Positions 9,483 to 17,615 of a stretch of DNA of 64,000 bases are shown here, in pieces. Source of the stretch: Mollicutes bacterium (GTDB lineage: Bacteria; Bacillota_I; Bacilli_A; Izemoplasmatales; Izemoplasmataceae). The first letter of the stretch is position 1, and each line of letters opens with the position of its first letter. Under the pieces are notes generated by a model. It saw nothing but the letters and a program-made list of their open reading frames with translations. It made no database searches and had not been told where the DNA came from. The position numbers and the translations under genes were made by a program. The stretch is from contig PWFC01000014.1 in assembly GCA_003554025.1 (NCBI GenBank), forward strand, positions 1 to 64,000, given 5' to 3'.

Positions 9483-9887
9483 ATGGAGTACATCAAACGG
9501 ACGGCGCATGGCGTAAGCGTTGCCGAACGCGGCCAAACGCGAACGTTGAAAGTGGGCATCCGGCAGTTTTTCGGCAAAATGCTTTTGCGGGAGCATACGA
9601 CGTATGAAGGGCGAATTCAAGCGTTGAAAAAGCGCTACGGACTGAAAAACAATGTCCCAATTTACATTGACGAGGACCATTGTTTTTACACCACGAAGAA
9701 CCTTCGGGAATACGACAGCGTCTGCATCAACTACCACAGCGTCCTCTCTGTGCGCGAAAAATCCAACAAAGAAACCGAAATCGTCTTCAAAGACCTTTCA
9801 ATCCTCGCTTTGCCCATCCCCTACGCCACGATCATGCGCAAACACGCCAAAACCGCTCAATTTCTGCGCACTCTGTCGTTCTCTTAA
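9483..9887 (+). CDS. ComK-like protein (putative competence-type transcription factor)
   Basis: This 134-residue cytoplasmic protein resembles the ComK family, DNA-binding activators of competence genes in Bacillales. The likeness is local: FFG around residue 26, YEGR around 38, then a central core with VPIYID, FYTT, CINYHSVLSV and a C-terminal LALPIPYATI, in the same order as in ComK. It is shorter than Bacillus ComK (about 190 residues), lacking the first and last parts. GGGAGG precedes the ATG at 9483 and a terminator follows the stop, so it is monocistronic. The family assignment is moderate and its target genes are unknown. Confidence 0.55.
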   Translation: MEYIKRTAHGVSVAERGQTRTLKVGIRQFFGKMLLREHTTYEGRIQALKKRYGLKNNVPIYIDEDHCFYTTKNLREYDSVCINYHSVLSVREKSNKETEIVFKDLSILALPIPYATIMRKHAKTAQFLRTLSFS

Positions 9888-9910
9888 AAGCCGCTTATGC
9901 GGCTTTTTTT
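9886..9910 (+). terminator. Intrinsic terminator after the ComK-like gene
   Basis: AAAAGCCGC and GCGGCTTTTT arms with loop TTAT and a T-run, starting in the stop codon. Confidence 0.85.
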
Positions 9911-10024
9911 GTAAGCGCTTCGACAAAAAGAAAGTGTTTTCAGGCAATTCCTTTCATGGATTTACCCCGAAAGATTTAGTATAATATATATGGTTGAAAT
10001 TTGAACACAAGGAGTTGGATAGCA

Positions 10025-11221
10025 GTGGCAAAGAAAACCGTTCGAGATTTGGAAGTTCGAGGAAAAACCGTTTTGGTCCGTGTGGATTTCAACGTTCCCA
10101 TGGAAGAGGGAAAAATCACCGACGACAACCGCATACGACAAGCGATTCCCACGATTGAAACGCTTTTGGAAAAAGAGGGCAAAGTCGTGCTCTTTTCACA
10201 CCTTGGCCGCGTCAAAGAAGAGGCCGACAAGGAAGGCAAATCCCTTGCGCCCGTGGCCGAAAAGCTCTCCGAGCACTTGAACAAGCCCGTCAAATTCGTT
10301 CCGCACACCCGTGGAGAAGAATTGGAAAGCGCCATCGCCTCTATGCAAGTAGGCGACATTTTGATGTTTGAAAACACCCGTTTTGAAGACGTCGACGGAA
10401 AGAAAGAATCCAAAAACGATAAAGAACTTGGCAAATACTGGGCCTCTTTGGGCGATGTCTTTGTCAACGACGCCTTCGGCACCGCGCACCGCAATCACGC
10501 CTCAAACGTCGGCATTGCGACGCATATGGACGAAGTCGCCGCCGGCCTTCTTTTGGAAAAGGAAATCAAGTTCATCGGCGGCGCCGTCGATAATCCGGAA
10601 CGTCCCTTCGTAGCGATCTTGGGCGGCCTAAAAGTCAGCGACAAAATCGGCGTCATCGAGCACCTTTTGAAAAAAGCGGACACCGTGTTGATCGGCGGAG
10701 GCATGAGCTATACGTTCATGAAGGCTCAAGGTCTTGAAGTGGGCACAAGCGTTGTCGAGGACGACAAACTCGACCTTGCGAAACGTCTGCTTGAAAAGGC
10801 GGAAGGCAAACTGTTTTTGCCCGTCGATTTCCGTGTGGCCAAAGAATTCAAAAACGACGCGGAATCCCGCATCGCCGATTTTGACGACATCAAGTCCGAC
10901 GAAATGGGCCTCGACATCGGCCCCAAAACCTTGGAGAAATACTCCGACATTTTGCAAAACGCCACCACCGTCGTTTGGAACGGCCCCGTAGGCGTTTTCG
11001 AGTTCAGCAATTTCGCCAAAGGCACCGAAGGCATCTTAGAAGTGCTCACTTCGCTTAAAGACACCACCACCATCTTAGGCGGCGGCGACAGCGCGGCCGC
11101 GGCCATCAGCATGGGCTATGAAGACAAAGTCACCCACATTTCCACCGGTGGCGGAGCAAGCTTGGAATACCTTGAAGGCAAAAGCCTTCCGGGCATCGAA
11201 TGCGTCGACGAAATCAAATAG
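10025..11221 (+). CDS. pgk: Phosphoglycerate kinase
   Basis: This enzyme transfers phosphate from 1,3-bisphosphoglycerate to ADP in glycolysis. The 398 residues are the family length. It shows the N-terminal signature [11 protein letters not shown] (about residue 16), FSHLGR (about 58), NDAFGTAHR (about 155) and the nucleotide-binding GGGDSAAA (about 360). The start is GTG at 10025, eight bases after AAGGAGTTGG; an in-frame upstream ATG at 10001 precedes that site. It heads a pgk-HPr-like-tpiA unit. No gapA is present beside it, unlike the common gapA-pgk-tpiA order. Confidence 0.96.
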   Translation: MAKKTVRDLEVRGKTVLVRVDFNVPMEEGKITDDNRIRQAIPTIETLLEKEGKVVLFSHLGRVKEEADKEGKSLAPVAEKLSEHLNKPVKFVPHTRGEELESAIASMQVGDILMFENTRFEDVDGKKESKNDKELGKYWASLGDVFVNDAFGTAHRNHASNVGIATHMDEVAAGLLLEKEIKFIGGAVDNPERPFVAILGGLKVSDKIGVIEHLLKKADTVLIGGGMSYTFMKAQGLEVGTSVVEDDKLDLAKRLLEKAEGKLFLPVDFRVAKEFKNDAESRIADFDDIKSDEMGLDIGPKTLEKYSDILQNATTVVWNGPVGVFEFSNFAKGTEGILEVLTSLKDTTTILGGGDSAAAAISMGYEDKVTHISTGGGASLEYLEGKSLPGIECVDEIK

Positions 11222-11241
11222 TTCTATAAGGGGAATGTATC

Positions 11242-11493
11242 GTGAAAAAACAAATCGTAATACAAAGCACAGAGGGCTTGCACGCCGCTTTGGCCTCAAA
11301 GCTCGTGCAGCTCGCTTCCACGTTTTCCGCCGATGTCCGCATGGAATACGCGGACAAAGTCGTGGACGCCAAATCGGTTCTCAGCTTGATCAGCCTGGCG
11401 GTCCCAAACGGCGAAAACGTGAACATCATCGCCGAAGGCAGCGATGCCGAAGAAGCGATTCAAGAAATCGAGAAGTTGCTGGAAAGGGGATGA
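11242..11493 (+). CDS. HPr-like phosphocarrier-domain protein without the active-site arginine
   Basis: This 83-residue protein has the HPr fold pattern of the sugar phosphotransferase system. The histidine is kept (His14 in EGLHAALA), but the usual HARPA is HAALA, so the arginine that supports phosphotransfer in true HPr is replaced by alanine. The regulatory serine position is kept (Ser45 in DAKSVLSL), which in Bacillota is phosphorylated by HPr kinase to make the CcpA co-repressor. It lies between pgk and tpiA, and its TGA abuts the tpiA start. I infer a regulatory, Crh-like role rather than sugar transport, but it could be a divergent functional HPr. Confidence 0.8.
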   Translation: MKKQIVIQSTEGLHAALASKLVQLASTFSADVRMEYADKVVDAKSVLSLISLAVPNGENVNIIAEGSDAEEAIQEIEKLLERG

Positions 11494-11495
11494 AA

Positions 11496-12260
11496 ATGCG
11501 AAAACCGATCATCGCAGGAAACTGGAAAATGCCCAAAAACCGCGATGAGGCGCTGCAGTTCATCTACAACGTCAACATGAACGTTCCTTCTCGCGAATAC
11601 GTAGAAACCGCCGTTTGCGCACAAGCGCCGATTCTTCGCGACCTTGTCAAACGGCAAGGCGACCATTTGCGCATCGGGGCCCAAAACATGCACCAAAAAA
11701 CCGAAGGCGCCTTCACCGGAGAAGTCTCCGCCGCGGTCCTTAAAAACATCGGCGTGACCTACGTCATCATCGGTCACAGCGAACGCCGCGAGCACTTTTA
11801 CGAAACGGACGAACTCGTCAACCAAAAGCTTCATCAGGCGTTTCGCCACGGCCTCACTCCGATTCTTTGCGTCGGAGAACCCTTAGAAGTGCGCGAAGAG
11901 GGCACGACCGAAGAGTACGTCAAGAAACAGGTGCAAAAAGCCTTAAAAGGACTTGGCGACGAGCAGGTTCGCGATTTGATCGTCGCCTACGAGCCCATTT
12001 GGGCAATCGGCACCGGCAAAACCGCAAGCAGCGAACAGGCCGAAGAAACCATCGCCATGATTCGCAAGACCCTCTCGACGTTATACGACGGAGGCGTCGC
12101 CGACGCCGTTCGCATTCTTTATGGAGGCAGCGTCAAAACCCACAACATCGAAGAACTCTTGCAAGAAGAAAACATCGACGGCGCGCTTGTTGGCGGAGCG
12201 AGTCTGAAAACCAAGGATTTCCTCGCCATGTGCGAAACGGCGCAAAAACTGAAAGCGTAA
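11496..12260 (+). CDS. tpiA: Triosephosphate isomerase
   Basis: This enzyme interconverts dihydroxyacetone phosphate and glyceraldehyde-3-phosphate. The 254 residues form the usual TIM barrel: catalytic lysine in AGNWKM (about residue 12), electrophile histidine in IIGHSERR (about 94), base glutamate in AYEPIWAIGTG (about 166) and phosphate-binding LYGGSVK (about 207). The ATG at 11496 is preferred over 11490 because GGAAAGGGG sits at a better distance; 11490 overlaps the stop of the HPr-like gene. It is the last gene of the pgk unit. Confidence 0.96.
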   Translation: MRKPIIAGNWKMPKNRDEALQFIYNVNMNVPSREYVETAVCAQAPILRDLVKRQGDHLRIGAQNMHQKTEGAFTGEVSAAVLKNIGVTYVIIGHSERREHFYETDELVNQKLHQAFRHGLTPILCVGEPLEVREEGTTEEYVKKQVQKALKGLGDEQVRDLIVAYEPIWAIGTGKTASSEQAEETIAMIRKTLSTLYDGGVADAVRILYGGSVKTHNIEELLQEENIDGALVGGASLKTKDFLAMCETAQKLKA

Positions 12261-12284
12261 CCGAACAACGATTCGCAAGCATAC

Positions 12285-12316
12285 ACCCGAGCCTCGGCTC
12301 GGGTTTTCTTTTTTCA
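12285..12316 (+). terminator. Intrinsic terminator of the pgk-tpiA unit
   Basis: Perfect arms ACCCGAGCC and GGCTCGGGT followed by TTTTCTTTTTT, 24 bases after the tpiA stop. Confidence 0.9.
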
Positions 12317-12351
12317 AAAAAAATCACCTCTTCTAACGCAGAAGAGGTGAT
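12315..12351 (-). terminator. Intrinsic terminator of rpsD
   Basis: Read on the minus strand, arms ATCACCTCTTCT and AGAAGAGGTGAT (loop five bases) are followed by a T-run. It is a separate hairpin from the tpiA terminator beside it. Confidence 0.88.
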
Positions 12352-12360
12352 TGTCGGATG

Positions 12361-12960
12361 TTAACGGTTGTAGAACTCAACGATCAGATTCTCTTTGATG
12401 TCTGTGAGAATCTCGCTGCGTTCCGGCAGGCGCTTGTAGGTGAAGGCTTTTTCGTTGTCGTCGTAATCGATGAAATCAAGCCGTTCGTCGACGCCTTCTA
12501 AATTGTCGGCAATCAGTTGCAATTTGCGGGATTTTTCCCTCAAAGCGACGGTTTGCCCGGGGCGCACACGGTAAGACGGGATGTCGACTTTGCGTCCGTC
12601 TACGGTAAAGTGGCCGTGGTTGACGAGTTGGCGGGCTTGACGGCGGGTTTTTGCGTATCCGGCGCGGTAGACGAGATTGTCTAAGCGGGATTCGAGCAAA
12701 AACAAGAAGTTCTCGCCGTGGCGGCCTTCAAGCTTGTTGGCCTCGCGGAACGTTTTTTTGAACTGACGTTCGTTCAATCCGTAGGTGAAGCGCACTTTTT
12801 GTTTTTCATAAAGCTGAAGGGCGTATTCACTGGGTTTTCCGCGACGTTGTCCGTGCTGACCCGGCGGGTAGGGGCGCTTGCCGAGTTCTTTCCCGGTTTC
12901 AAGCGTCGAATGCTTGAGACGGCGGGAAATTTTCCATTGTGGACCGGTGTAACGAGCCAT
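12361..12960 (-). CDS. rpsD: 30S ribosomal protein S4
   Basis: S4 is a primary 16S rRNA-binding assembly protein and often represses its own messenger. The 199-residue product starts [10 protein letters not shown], contains [15 protein letters not shown] and the S4 RNA-binding domain ([13 protein letters not shown], about residues 90-102), and ends IVEFYNR. It lacks the zinc-finger cysteines of the C+ type. The ATG at 12960 follows AAAGGAGG on the minus strand; the longer reading upstream is leader. It is a single gene with a consensus promoter, a long leader and its own terminator. Confidence 0.96.
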   Translation of the reverse strand: MARYTGPQWKISRRLKHSTLETGKELGKRPYPPGQHGQRRGKPSEYALQLYEKQKVRFTYGLNERQFKKTFREANKLEGRHGENFLFLLESRLDNLVYRAGYAKTRRQARQLVNHGHFTVDGRKVDIPSYRVRPGQTVALREKSRKLQLIADNLEGVDERLDFIDYDDNEKAFTYKRLPERSEILTDIKENLIVEFYNR

Positions 12961-13127
12961 ACGTATTCCTCCTTTTTTGTTTTTGCGCAAAAAAGAGTTC
13001 ATACCGTCTCCAAGCATAGAACAATTTTACAACGTTCATCTCGCCAGCAGAGACTACTAGAGGACCACAAACGTGGATTGTCCTAAATTCTCGAAAACGC
13101 ATATGTAGCTGCCTTCATTACGCATGC
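12961..13127 (-). promoter_or_regulatory. Long rpsD leader, probable S4 autoregulatory RNA
   Basis: About 167 bases separate the likely start point (near 13127) from the rpsD ATG. The leader can fold: for example, ACAATCCACG and CGTGGATTGT-type segments near 13060-13085, and CTCTAGTAGTCTCTGCTGGCGAG near 13030-13050. Bacillota rpsD genes are known to carry an S4-binding leader. I cannot confirm a match to that RNA family by eye. Confidence 0.5.
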
Positions 13128-13133
13128 GAGAGT

Positions 13134-13162
13134 ATTATACGGTTTTTAGTTAAGATTGTCAA
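13134..13162 (-). promoter_or_regulatory. Consensus sigma-A promoter of rpsD
   Basis: On the minus strand, TTGACA (13162-13157), a spacer of exactly 17 bases and TATAAT (13139-13134). This is a perfect consensus. The -35 box lies inside the 3' end of the upstream methionine-sulfoxide reductase gene. Confidence 0.9.
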
Positions 13163-13628
13163 CCAATACCGCGGCGACTTTTTCAAGATATTTCCTGTCG
13201 ATTTCGTCGAAGCGCGCTTTTTTGGGACTGTCGATGTCCAACAATCCGAACAGTTCGCCTCGAACCATCAAGGGGACAACGATTTCGCTCTTTGACGAAG
13301 CGTCGCAGGTGATATGGCCCGGAAACGCTTCGACGTCGTCAACAAGGAAGGTTTCCTTTTCCTCGGCGGCCTGTCCGCACACGCCGTGCCCGATGAGAAT
13401 TTTCGTGCACGCGGCGACGCCTTGGAATGGGCCGAGATAAAGACCGTCTTTTTCCATGCGGTAAAACCCCACCCAATTCACATCGTCGAGAAAATATTCA
13501 AGAATCGCGGAAGCGTTGGCCAAAACCGTATACCAGGGCTCTTCTTGGTCGACGTAATGCGGGAGCGTATCGAGCAGTCGTTCGTAGTTCGTTTGTTTGT
13601 CTTCGCTTTTTTCAACCGGTACAAACAT
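13146..13628 (-). CDS. Free methionine-(R)-sulfoxide reductase (GAF domain)
   Basis: This 160-residue single GAF-domain protein belongs to the fRMsr (MsrC/YebR) family, which repairs free methionine-R-sulfoxide. The three family cysteines are present: Cys74 in AACTKI, Cys84 in HGVCGQA and Cys108 in HITCDA, with FPGHI and SKSEIVVP around the pocket. The ATG at 13628 is chosen because GAGGTGG lies just upstream; the GTG at 13637 is inside that ribosome site. It is divergent from thiI. Its last codons carry the rpsD promoter. Confidence 0.9.
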   Translation of the reverse strand: MFVPVEKSEDKQTNYERLLDTLPHYVDQEEPWYTVLANASAILEYFLDDVNWVGFYRMEKDGLYLGPFQGVAACTKILIGHGVCGQAAEEKETFLVDDVEAFPGHITCDASSKSEIVVPLMVRGELFGLLDIDSPKKARFDEIDRKYLEKVAAVLVDNLN

Positions 13629-13713
13629 CGTTACCACCTCAAGGAAATAATATAAAAAGTCGCCGGAAAATGCAATCGATATGGTACAATATTACTGTTT
13701 GAGAGGTGATACC

Positions 13714-14946
13714 ATGTACGACCGCATTCTAATCCGTTATGGGGATTTGATGCTCAAAGGACGCAACAAAAAACAATTCATCCAAGCGGCCGTGGCTCGC
13801 GTCAAAGAAAAGGTGAAAAGCGAGAAGGTCACCTTCGAGACGGCCCACGACCGCCTCTACATACGCTTAAACGGCGAAAACGCCGAAACCGTCATGGCCG
13901 ACCTTGACAAGGTGAGCGGACTTTCAAGTTATTCTCCCGTCGTCAAAACGGGCAAAGACTTAGACGACATCGAGAAGAGCTCCCTGGAACTTCTTGAAAA
14001 ACTCGTAAAGGGCCAAAAGTCGATCAAAGTCGAAACCAAACGCGCCGACAAGACCTACCCGCTGACCTCCCAAGAAATCTCCAAGAAAATAGCCGGAAAA
14101 ATCTTGCCCGCCTTTGACGGCTTATCCGCCGACATGCACCATCCGGACTTGCTTTTGACCATAGAACTAAGAAGCGACGCCGCGTACTTGTTTGCCGAAA
14201 AAATTCAAGGACTCGGCGGATTTCCCGTCGGCACGATGGGGAAGGGGATGGCGCTTTTATCGGGCGGAATAGATTCCGGCGTCGCCGCCTATTTGGCGAT
14301 GCGAAAAGGCATAGAGACCGAACTGATTCATTTCGAGTCGACGCCTCTGACGCCGATTGAATCCGCGCAAAAGGTTGTCGACATCGCGAAAAAGCTGGCC
14401 GTCTACGGCATGCAAAACCGTGTCGTCCTCCACTTTTTTCCGATGCGACGCATCCATGAGGCCATTTTGAAACACGTCCCCGAACCCTACCACATCACCA
14501 TTTTGCGAAGGATGATGATGCGCATTAGCCAACGCGCCGCCAAGCGCCGCAAAATGTTTCTTCTTATCAACGGCGAAAGCGTCGGACAAGTTGCGAGCCA
14601 GACCCTCTCTTCTCTTTTTGTCTCAGACCGGGCTGTCAGCGTCCCCGTCATCCGCCCCCTAGCGACTTACGATAAGAATGAAATCGTCGACATCGCCGAA
14701 AAAATAGGCACCTATGAAATCGCCATTCGCCCTTACGAGGACTGTTGCCAGATTTACGTGCCCAAATCCCCGGCGACAAAACCCAGGGATTTTTACGCCC
14801 GCCGTTACGAGACCCTTTTTGATTACAACGAAATGATTGAAGAGGGCCTTGAAGAGATGGCCACAATCATTGTATCCGAGAAGAGCGAACTCGACCTTGT
14901 CGCGTCCGGATTCACCGTTAAGGAAGCGCTCATCGATAAGGAGTGA
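13714..14946 (+). CDS. thiI: tRNA 4-thiouridine sulfurtransferase ThiI
   Basis: ThiI adenylates U8 of tRNA and transfers sulfur to make 4-thiouridine; it can also supply sulfur for thiamine. The 410-residue form has a ferredoxin-like/THUMP N-terminal half (about 1-165) and a PP-loop ATPase with LLSGGIDSG (about 183-191). It has no C-terminal rhodanese domain, as in most Bacillota. The ATG at 13714 follows AGAGGTG; a TACAAT -10-like box lies at 13685-13690. The next gene starts five bases after the stop. Confidence 0.94.
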   Translation: MYDRILIRYGDLMLKGRNKKQFIQAAVARVKEKVKSEKVTFETAHDRLYIRLNGENAETVMADLDKVSGLSSYSPVVKTGKDLDDIEKSSLELLEKLVKGQKSIKVETKRADKTYPLTSQEISKKIAGKILPAFDGLSADMHHPDLLLTIELRSDAAYLFAEKIQGLGGFPVGTMGKGMALLSGGIDSGVAAYLAMRKGIETELIHFESTPLTPIESAQKVVDIAKKLAVYGMQNRVVLHFFPMRRIHEAILKHVPEPYHITILRRMMMRISQRAAKRRKMFLLINGESVGQVASQTLSSLFVSDRAVSVPVIRPLATYDKNEIVDIAEKIGTYEIAIRPYEDCCQIYVPKSPATKPRDFYARRYETLFDYNEMIEEGLEEMATIIVSEKSELDLVASGFTVKEALIDKE

Positions 14947-14950
14947 TGGC

Positions 14951-15667
14951 ATGATTGTTTCTTTGAACAACGAAACCGTGAAGAACCACGCCAAACTGCG
15001 CCAGAAAAAACACCGTCAAAAACAGCGGCGCTTTTTCGTCGAAGGCGAGCACCTGGTGGAAGAAGCGAGAAAGATGAAACTCTTGGACACCGTATACGTT
15101 TTAGAAGAAGACGAGCGCTATCCGGAGGCCTTGCTTGTGAACGAAGCGGTCATGAAAAAACTGACCGACACGAAGTCGCCGCCGAAGATCGCCGCCGTCT
15201 GCCGTTTTCGACCTTCTAAACCCATCGGCGACAAAGTGCTTTTTCTTGAACATATCCAAGACCCCGGCAACATCGGCACCCTGCTACGGAGTGCGCTGGC
15301 GTTTTCGTTTCATACCGTCGTCTTGGACCGATGCGCCGACCCTTACAGCCCTAAGGTTTTAAGAGCGACGCAAGGCGCCATTTTCCGTTTGAACGTCGTG
15401 CCTCTTTCGCTTGAGGAATTCAAAGAAAACGCCAAAGACCATACTCTAATCGCCACAGCCCCGTCTAAAAAGGGGCGTCCCATAAGACCCGCGCCCCCTT
15501 ATGCGCTCATGCTTGGAAACGAAGGCAGCGGCCTCTCACGTGATGCTTTGCGCGCCTCCGATGTGACCTTCCACATTGAAACCGAAACCATTGAATCGCT
15601 GAACGTCGCCGTCGCCGGCAGCATTCTCATGCACGAGCTGAACGCAAAAGGTCCGTTCTTTGCGTAG
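14951..15667 (+). CDS. SpoU-family (TrmH-type) RNA 2'-O-methyltransferase
   Basis: This 238-residue member of the SPOUT superfamily methylates ribose 2'-OH in rRNA or tRNA using S-adenosylmethionine. An N-terminal substrate-binding domain (RRFFVEGEHLVEEA, about residues 20-33) precedes the knotted domain with QDPGNIGTLLRSA (about 103-115), the AdoMet motif LMLGNEGSGL (about 184-193) and a C-terminal SLNVAVAGSILMHE. The ATG at 14951 was chosen because upstream in-frame codons lie inside thiI. The target nucleotide is not predictable; names such as YsgA or RlmB-like fit. Confidence 0.88.
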   Translation: MIVSLNNETVKNHAKLRQKKHRQKQRRFFVEGEHLVEEARKMKLLDTVYVLEEDERYPEALLVNEAVMKKLTDTKSPPKIAAVCRFRPSKPIGDKVLFLEHIQDPGNIGTLLRSALAFSFHTVVLDRCADPYSPKVLRATQGAIFRLNVVPLSLEEFKENAKDHTLIATAPSKKGRPIRPAPPYALMLGNEGSGLSRDALRASDVTFHIETETIESLNVAVAGSILMHELNAKGPFFA

Positions 15668-15703
15668 TAACGCCGACAAAAGGCCGTCTATGAAACTTAT
15701 GAC

Positions 15704-15732
15704 TTGCCTATTCCTTTCATATATGATAGTAT
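15704..15732 (+). promoter_or_regulatory. Putative promoter of the rimP-nusA-infB operon
   Basis: TTGCCT (15704-15709), a 17-base spacer and TAGTAT (15727-15732). The match is moderate but the position, just before the leader hairpin, is right. Confidence 0.45.
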
Positions 15733-15752
15733 GTATTTGACATATGGGTTAG

Positions 15753-15779
15753 AAGAGTGGGTCGAGTCCCACTCTTTTT
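15753..15779 (+). promoter_or_regulatory. Leader hairpin with T-run upstream of rimP
   Basis: Perfect nine-base arms AAGAGTGGG and CCCACTCTT with a six-base loop, followed by T-rich sequence and, about 20 bases later, the rimP ATG. It looks like an intrinsic terminator placed before the operon, so it could act as an attenuator. NusA, encoded downstream, modulates pausing at such hairpins, so feedback is plausible but inferred. Confidence 0.65.
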
Positions 15780-15800
15780 ATGCCAAAAGGAGGGTGTTTT

Positions 15801-16229
15801 ATGAAAACACTCAAGGAAAAAATCGAACACGAAGTCGAACGATTGGGCTTTTATCTTTACGACATGACGCTTGGACCACGCGGAAAAGACAAGGTGTTAA
15901 GCGTCAAAATCGACCACGAAAATCCAATCACCATCGACGACTGCGTCAAGGTTTCGGAGCACCTTTCGGAGTTTTTGGACAAAGAAGACCCCATCGAAAG
16001 CGCCTATATGCTTGAGGTCACCTCCGCGGGCGCCGAGGCGGACCTTCGCACATTTGAGGAGATGAAGCGCGCCTTGCACAAACTGGTCTATGTCAAAACG
16101 TTCGACCAGGAATTCAAGGGAACGCTTGAAAAGGTTACCGAAACATCCATTGAAGTCAAAGACGAGAAAAAACGCACCACCATCTTTATCGCCGACATCG
16201 AAAAAATTCGTCTGGCGATCGATTTCTAG
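15801..16229 (+). CDS. rimP: Ribosome maturation factor RimP
   Basis: RimP assists late assembly of the 30S subunit. The 142 residues contain the N-terminal alpha/beta domain with LYDMTLGPRGKDKVLSVKID (about 17-36), LEVTSAGAEADL (about 72) and a C-terminal SH3-like domain. The usual VSSPGLDRPL appears here as VTSAGAEADL. The ATG at 15801 follows AAAAGGAGGG. It is the first gene of the operon, 11 bases before nusA. Confidence 0.92.
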   Translation: MKTLKEKIEHEVERLGFYLYDMTLGPRGKDKVLSVKIDHENPITIDDCVKVSEHLSEFLDKEDPIESAYMLEVTSAGAEADLRTFEEMKRALHKLVYVKTFDQEFKGTLEKVTETSIEVKDEKKRTTIFIADIEKIRLAIDF

Positions 16230-16240
16230 GAGGAAACCCC

Positions 16241-17356
16241 ATGCAAAGCAAAGAATTTTTCAAAGCGCTCGACGAATTGATCCAACAGCGCGGCCTCGAC
16301 AGAGACAAAGTCATCGGCATCATCGAACACGGGCTTTTAAACGCCTACAAAAAAGAATACGAAAACCGCGACAACGTGCGCGTCGTTTTCGATGAAGAAA
16401 AACACGCCATCAACGTTTATGCCGACTATGAAGTGGTCGAGGAACCCGAAAACAAACACCAGATTTCCTTAGAAAAAGCCCGTGAAGAAAAAAAGCGCAT
16501 CAAAATAGGCGACACCCTCACTAGCGACATCACACCGAGAGACTTTGGACGCAACGCGGCGATGAGCGCCAAACAAATTCTTAAACAAGGGCTGAAACAA
16601 CTTGAACGCGAAAAAATTTACGACATCTTCAAAGAAAAAGAAAACGAAATGATGAACGCGGAAATCGTCGCGATGAACCGCGAAAAAGATTTCGTTACCC
16701 TCGATTTGGGCCACGACCTTTTGACATCGCTCCCACGAAAAGAATTGTTGAACTCGGACACGGTCCGCGTCGGCGCAAAAATCAAAGTCTACGTCAGCAA
16801 AGTCGAAATGACGCCCAAGGGACCGAAAGTCTATGTCTCACGCACGGATAGAAACCTCGTGAAACGCCTCATCGAACAAAACGTTCCCGAGATTATGGAC
16901 GGAACCGTCGAAATCATGGGCCTTGCCCGAGACGCGGGCCGCCGCAGCAAGCTCGCGGTTTACTCCCACGACGAAAACGTCGACCCCGTCGGCGCCTGCT
17001 TAGGGCGTGAGAGCCGACGCAAAAAAGAGGTCGAAGACGCCTTGCAAGGCGAAAAGATTTCCTTTTACCGCTGGTCGAAGGACCCTTACGAGCTGATTGA
17101 AAACGCCTTAGCGCCCGCGAGCATCGTCGCGATCAATCCCGACAAAAAAGAAAAAAGCGCCGTCGTCATCGTTGAAGACGAAGACTTCACCGGCGCCATT
17201 GGCGCCAAAGGCCAAAACGTTCGTCTTGCGGCACAATCGAGCGGCTGGAAGATCGACATCAAGTCCAAAAGCGACGCCAAAGAACTCGGAATCCATTACC
17301 GTCCCCTCGAAGAGATGGACGAAGAGGTGAATGAGGATGCCGAAGAAGGAACGTAA
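16241..17356 (+). CDS. nusA: Transcription termination/antitermination factor NusA
   Basis: NusA binds RNA polymerase and controls pausing, termination and antitermination. The 371-residue short Bacillota form has an N-terminal polymerase-binding domain (about 1-130), S1 domain (about 133-205), KH1 and KH2 with GAIGAKGQNVRLAA (about 316-329), and no C-terminal acidic repeats. GRESRRKKEVEDALQGEKI marks the first KH region; the more usual form is GxxGxRI, so KH1 is divergent. The 3' end overlaps ylxR by 26 bases. Confidence 0.95.
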   Translation: MQSKEFFKALDELIQQRGLDRDKVIGIIEHGLLNAYKKEYENRDNVRVVFDEEKHAINVYADYEVVEEPENKHQISLEKAREEKKRIKIGDTLTSDITPRDFGRNAAMSAKQILKQGLKQLEREKIYDIFKEKENEMMNAEIVAMNREKDFVTLDLGHDLLTSLPRKELLNSDTVRVGAKIKVYVSKVEMTPKGPKVYVSRTDRNLVKRLIEQNVPEIMDGTVEIMGLARDAGRRSKLAVYSHDENVDPVGACLGRESRRKKEVEDALQGEKISFYRWSKDPYELIENALAPASIVAINPDKKEKSAVVIVEDEDFTGAIGAKGQNVRLAAQSSGWKIDIKSKSDAKELGIHYRPLEEMDEEVNEDAEEGT

Positions 17357-17615
17357 AATCCCCCTTCGAAAATGCGTCGTCTCGCAAGAACGTTTGCCCA
17401 AAGGAGAGTTGCTGCGGGTGGTCAAGAACAAAGAAGGCGAAATCTTCGTCGACCCCACCGGCAAAGCCCACGGGCGCGGCGCATACGTCAAAAGGGACAC
17501 GGCGCTCATCAAGAAAGCCATGAAAAAAGGCGCCCTTGACAAAGCTTTCGGCGCCAAAGTTCCCGAAAGCGTCTACGAAGACATACTTGCGGTCATACGC
17601 AATGGAAAAAAATAG
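17331..17615 (+). CDS. ylxR: YlxR family RNA-binding protein
   Basis: This 94-residue basic protein of the YlxR (DUF448) family is typical of the nusA-infB operon. The family block IPLRKCVVSQERLPKGELLR (about residues 10-29), FVDPTGKAHGRGAYV and a C-terminal helix are all present. Its function is not settled; it has been linked to RNA binding and gene regulation. It starts inside nusA with GAGGTG upstream and overlaps the next gene. Confidence 0.92.
   Translation: MRMPKKERKIPLRKCVVSQERLPKGELLRVVKNKEGEIFVDPTGKAHGRGAYVKRDTALIKKAMKKGALDKAFGAKVPESVYEDILAVIRNGKK

Noticed and set aside
13146-13655. Plus-strand readings opposite the methionine sulfoxide reductase gene and the rpsD gene
   Set aside because: They are shadows of minus-strand genes without ribosome sites or family signatures.
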